Assembly (NCBI GenBank): GCA_030037575.1
Contig: JASHRB010000717.1
Span: forward strand, 1 to 7,927
Length of the DNA: 7,927 nucleotides
DNA from: Candidatus Sulfotelmatobacter sp.
GTDB taxonomy: Bacteria; Acidobacteriota; Terriglobia; Terriglobales; Acidobacteriaceae
Reading direction: 5' to 3'
The position numbers and the translations under genes were made by a program. Position 1 is the stretch's first letter, and every line of letters starts with the position of its first letter. The notes below the pieces were generated by a model. The model did no database searches. It was not told the DNA's origin and was given only the letters and a program-made list of their open reading frames with translations. This document shows, piece by piece, positions 5,886-7,927 of this stretch.

Positions 5886-7859
5886 CTACCCGCTTTCTTT
5901 CTCCATCACTTTTGCGTACGTGGTCAGCGCCAGCAGCGGAAAATATTCGCGGTAGAGGTGATACTTCAGATAAAAGACGCGAGGGAAGCCGGTGCCGGTG
6001 AAGAAAGCTTCGTCCCAGGAGCCGTTTTCTCTTTGCGTGCGCAGTAAATATGCGATGCCGCGCGCGACCGAATCGCTGCGTGTGTCGCCGGCGGCGAGCA
6101 GGCCGAGAATCGCCCATGCCGTTTGTGAAGGCGTGCTCTCGCCCTGGCCGCGGAGCGTAGGATCGTCGTAAGAACCCACGGTTTCCCCCCAGCCACCGTC
6201 GGGATTCTGCACCATGCGCAGCCACTCGGCTCCCTGCTGAATGCAAGGCTCGTGATTATCGACGCTCATGGCTTCCAGTCCGCGCAGCACGAGCGCGGTG
6301 CCGTAGATGTAGTTCACGCCCCAGCGGCCGAACCAGCTGCCATCGGCCTCTTGTTCGTCGCGAATGAATTGAATGGCGCGCCGCACGGCTCTGTGATTTT
6401 TGTCGTAGCCGTAGGCGGCGAACATTTCGAGCATGCGTCCGGTGATGTCGACCGTAGCCGGGTCGAGCATGGCGTTGTGATCGGCGAACGGAATGTGCTC
6501 GAACACCATCTTGTCGTTATCTTTGTCGAATGATGCCCACCCGCCGTTCTTGCACTGCATGGAAAGAATCCACTCAATGGCACGCTGCACCGATTCACGC
6601 TGGTAGCGACCGTTGGGATGTTCCACGCGGCTGAGCGCAAGGCAAACCATGCCCGTATCATCGACATCCGGATAAAACTCGTTGTTGAACTCGAAGTACC
6701 AGCCGCCCGGCTTGCCTGTTTTGTTCTTGACCTGCCAGTCGCCGGGGTTGCGAACCTGCTTCTGCAGAATCCAGTCGGCGCATTTGACCAAGCGAGAATC
6801 GTTGGCGGGAACCCCGGCTTCGCCCAGCGCGAACAGCGCGTAAGCGGTGTCCCATACCGGAGACATGCAGGGCTGCATGCGGAACGTATCTTTTTCTTCA
6901 ATGCCAAGTTTTTCGAATTCGTCAAGCGCGCGGATGACTTGCGGATCGTCGAGCGAGTACCCCTGGCAGCGCAGCGCGATGATGGCGTTCATCATCGAGG
7001 GATAAATCGCGCCCAGACCGTCGCTCATTTCAAAGCGCTCGAGCATCCACTTTTCGGCTTTCTTGAGGGCGATCGAGCGCAGCGGGCGAACGTGAACCGC
7101 CTCAAACCAATGCGTGAGACGATCGAGACAGAGGAAGAAATTGCGCCACGAAATAATCTTCTTCGACCAGCGCAGGTGCATGCGCGACTTTTGCATTCCG
7201 CCGATGAAAAGTTCTTCCAGACCCATTTCGCGCGGAATTTTCTTAAACGGCTTCTTCGCGTAGCAGATCGAGAGCGGAACCAAGATGGCACGTGACCATG
7301 AAGAAATTTCGTAGATGTTGAACCAGAACCAATTGGGAAACAGAACGATCTCGGGCGGAATTGCCGGCACGGCGTCATAATCGTATTGGCCGAAGAAGCA
7401 GAGATAAATCTTCGTGAATGTGTTGACTTCGGTCACGCCGCCGAGTCCGAGAATTTTCTTTCGTGCGCGTTGCAGAACAGGATGGTCTTTGTCATAGCCC
7501 GCCAGCTTAAGGGCGAAATAGGCTTTAACCGACGCGCTGATGTTCGATGGGCCGGCTTCGTAGATGCTCCAGCCGCCGTCTTCGTTCTGGTGCCGGATGA
7601 TCCACTTGGCGGCTCTCTGAAAGCGCCCTTGATCGCCGGTGCCGAGCAGAGTATGCAGCAGGATATAGTCGGATTCGAGGGTGGTATCGGCTTCGAGTTC
7701 GCCGCACCAATAGCCTTCGTCGCGCTGCTGCGAAAAAAGAAATTTGCGCGCGCCGCTGATCGCGGCGCTGACACGGCCGGTGAGCCCGTCGACCTTGCCG
7801 AAGTGAAGCTGCGGTGCGGAGGTTATATGAGAATCGGGGGAGTCATTGTTCATCGCCAT
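5886..7859 (-). CDS. shc: Squalene-hopene cyclase
   Basis: A 657-residue class II triterpene cyclase (HpnF), full length for the family. It is a monotopic membrane enzyme that protonates and cyclises squalene to hopene and hopanol without oxygen. The catalytic acid motif DVDDTG is at about 398-403. This DxDD form marks squalene rather than oxidosqualene cyclases. Several QW repeats stabilise the double alpha-barrel: QQRDEGYW (about 44-51), QNEDGGWS (91-98), QCKNGGW (434-440), QEADGSW (502-508), QNPDGGW (550-556) and QRENGSW (608-614). Also typical are GPSNISASVKAYFALKLAG (103-121), FADHNAMLDP near 457-466 and the C-terminal FYLKYHLYREYFPL near 628-641. The start is the ATG at 7859, four bases after GGAG; a second ATG two codons later (7853) is also possible. 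The residues before about position 30 look unstructured. The upstream frame ends nine bases before, suggesting that shc is not first in its operon. Confidence 0.98.
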   Translation of the reverse strand: MAMNNDSPDSHITSAPQLHFGKVDGLTGRVSAAISGARKFLFSQQRDEGYWCGELEADTTLESDYILLHTLLGTGDQGRFQRAAKWIIRHQNEDGGWSIYEAGPSNISASVKAYFALKLAGYDKDHPVLQRARKKILGLGGVTEVNTFTKIYLCFFGQYDYDAVPAIPPEIVLFPNWFWFNIYEISSWSRAILVPLSICYAKKPFKKIPREMGLEELFIGGMQKSRMHLRWSKKIISWRNFFLCLDRLTHWFEAVHVRPLRSIALKKAEKWMLERFEMSDGLGAIYPSMMNAIIALRCQGYSLDDPQVIRALDEFEKLGIEEKDTFRMQPCMSPVWDTAYALFALGEAGVPANDSRLVKCADWILQKQVRNPGDWQVKNKTGKPGGWYFEFNNEFYPDVDDTGMVCLALSRVEHPNGRYQRESVQRAIEWILSMQCKNGGWASFDKDNDKMVFEHIPFADHNAMLDPATVDITGRMLEMFAAYGYDKNHRAVRRAIQFIRDEQEADGSWFGRWGVNYIYGTALVLRGLEAMSVDNHEPCIQQGAEWLRMVQNPDGGWGETVGSYDDPTLRGQGESTPSQTAWAILGLLAAGDTRSDSVARGIAYLLRTQRENGSWDEAFFTGTGFPRVFYLKYHLYREYFPLLALTTYAKVMEKESG

Positions 7860-7863
7860 GCAG

Positions 7864-7867
7864 CTCC
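7864..7867 (-). promoter_or_regulatory. Ribosome binding site of shc
   Basis: GGAG on the minus strand lies four bases before the ATG at 7859 and ten before the in-frame ATG at 7853. Both distances are workable, so it supports initiation in this short interval but does not choose firmly between the two. Confidence 0.6.
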
Positions 7868-7868
7868 A

Positions 7869-7927
7869 TCAATCCGCTGTGGCACTCGCCGGAGCGGCAG
7901 CGATGGCTTCGACAATCTCCGGCGGCA
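7869..7927 (-). CDS. Possible C-terminal end of an upstream gene (18 codons visible)
   Basis: Minus-strand frame open from the right edge to a TGA at 7869-7871. The visible residues are PPEIVEAIAAAPASATAD, an alanine-rich, slightly acidic tail plausible as a protein C-terminus. The stop lies nine bases before the shc start, a typical operon spacing, and the shc GGAG falls in the spacer. There is too little sequence to name a family, and in GC-rich DNA an 18-codon open frame can occur by chance. Confidence 0.35.
   Translation of the reverse strand, partial: PPEIVEAIAAAPASATAD

Noticed and set aside
6618..7295. Plus-strand open frame of 225 codons opposite shc
   Set aside because: Covered by unmistakable squalene-hopene cyclase sequence on the other strand.
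5886..7859. Oxidosqualene (sterol-type) cyclase instead of hopene cyclase
   Set aside because: The catalytic motif is DVDD, as in squalene-hopene cyclases, rather than the DCTAE type of oxidosqualene cyclases, and the neighbours are hopanoid genes.
1..7927. CRISPR array, tRNA/rRNA, transposase, integrase or phage genes
   Set aside because: None seen on either strand; the sequence is almost wholly filled by biosynthetic genes.

Overview
This window is a stretch of a bacterial hopanoid (hpn) biosynthesis cluster. Every convincing gene is on the minus strand, so transcription runs from the right edge to the left. The base composition is fairly GC-rich. The gene set is a membrane triterpenoid pathway without any oxygen-dependent sterol step. 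The leader of hpnC contains a GTCATCCTGAGCGAAG...GGATCC intergenic motif that I associate from memory with soil Acidobacteria. The most likely source is therefore an acidobacterium of the Koribacter/Terriglobus kind. This placement is an inference, not something the sequence proves.

Layout in transcription order: the last few codons of a possible upstream gene (7869-7927); squalene-hopene cyclase shc/hpnF (5886-7859); a 225-nt gap with a GC-rich hairpin just before the next start; the NAD-dependent epimerase/dehydratase-like hpnA (4674-5660); the nucleosidase hpnG, overlapping hpnA by 14 nt (3983-4687); two consecutive zinc-dependent medium-chain dehydrogenases (2815-3963 and 1750-2799); a 211-nt gap holding the repeat-like element; hpnC (525-1538); and hpnD, which overlaps hpnC by an ATGA junction and runs off the left edge (1-528).

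How the genes work together: HpnD and HpnC are the first two enzymes of the three-protein route from farnesyl diphosphate to squalene (via presqualene diphosphate and hydroxysqualene). The third, the flavoprotein HpnE, is not in the window and may lie just past the left edge. Shc cyclises squalene to hopene/hopanol. HpnG acts after the radical-SAM enzyme HpnH (not in the window) and removes adenine from adenosylhopane to give ribosylhopane. HpnA is a conserved cluster member of unproven role. The two dehydrogenases sit directly after hpnG and are not standard named hpn genes. Their polyol-dehydrogenase-like architecture makes them candidates for reducing or otherwise modifying the ribosyl side chain, which is the most interesting hypothesis here.

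I found no tRNA, rRNA, CRISPR, transposase or prophage sequence, and no wholly new system. The window is mainly a recognisable hopanoid locus with a few unusual details.
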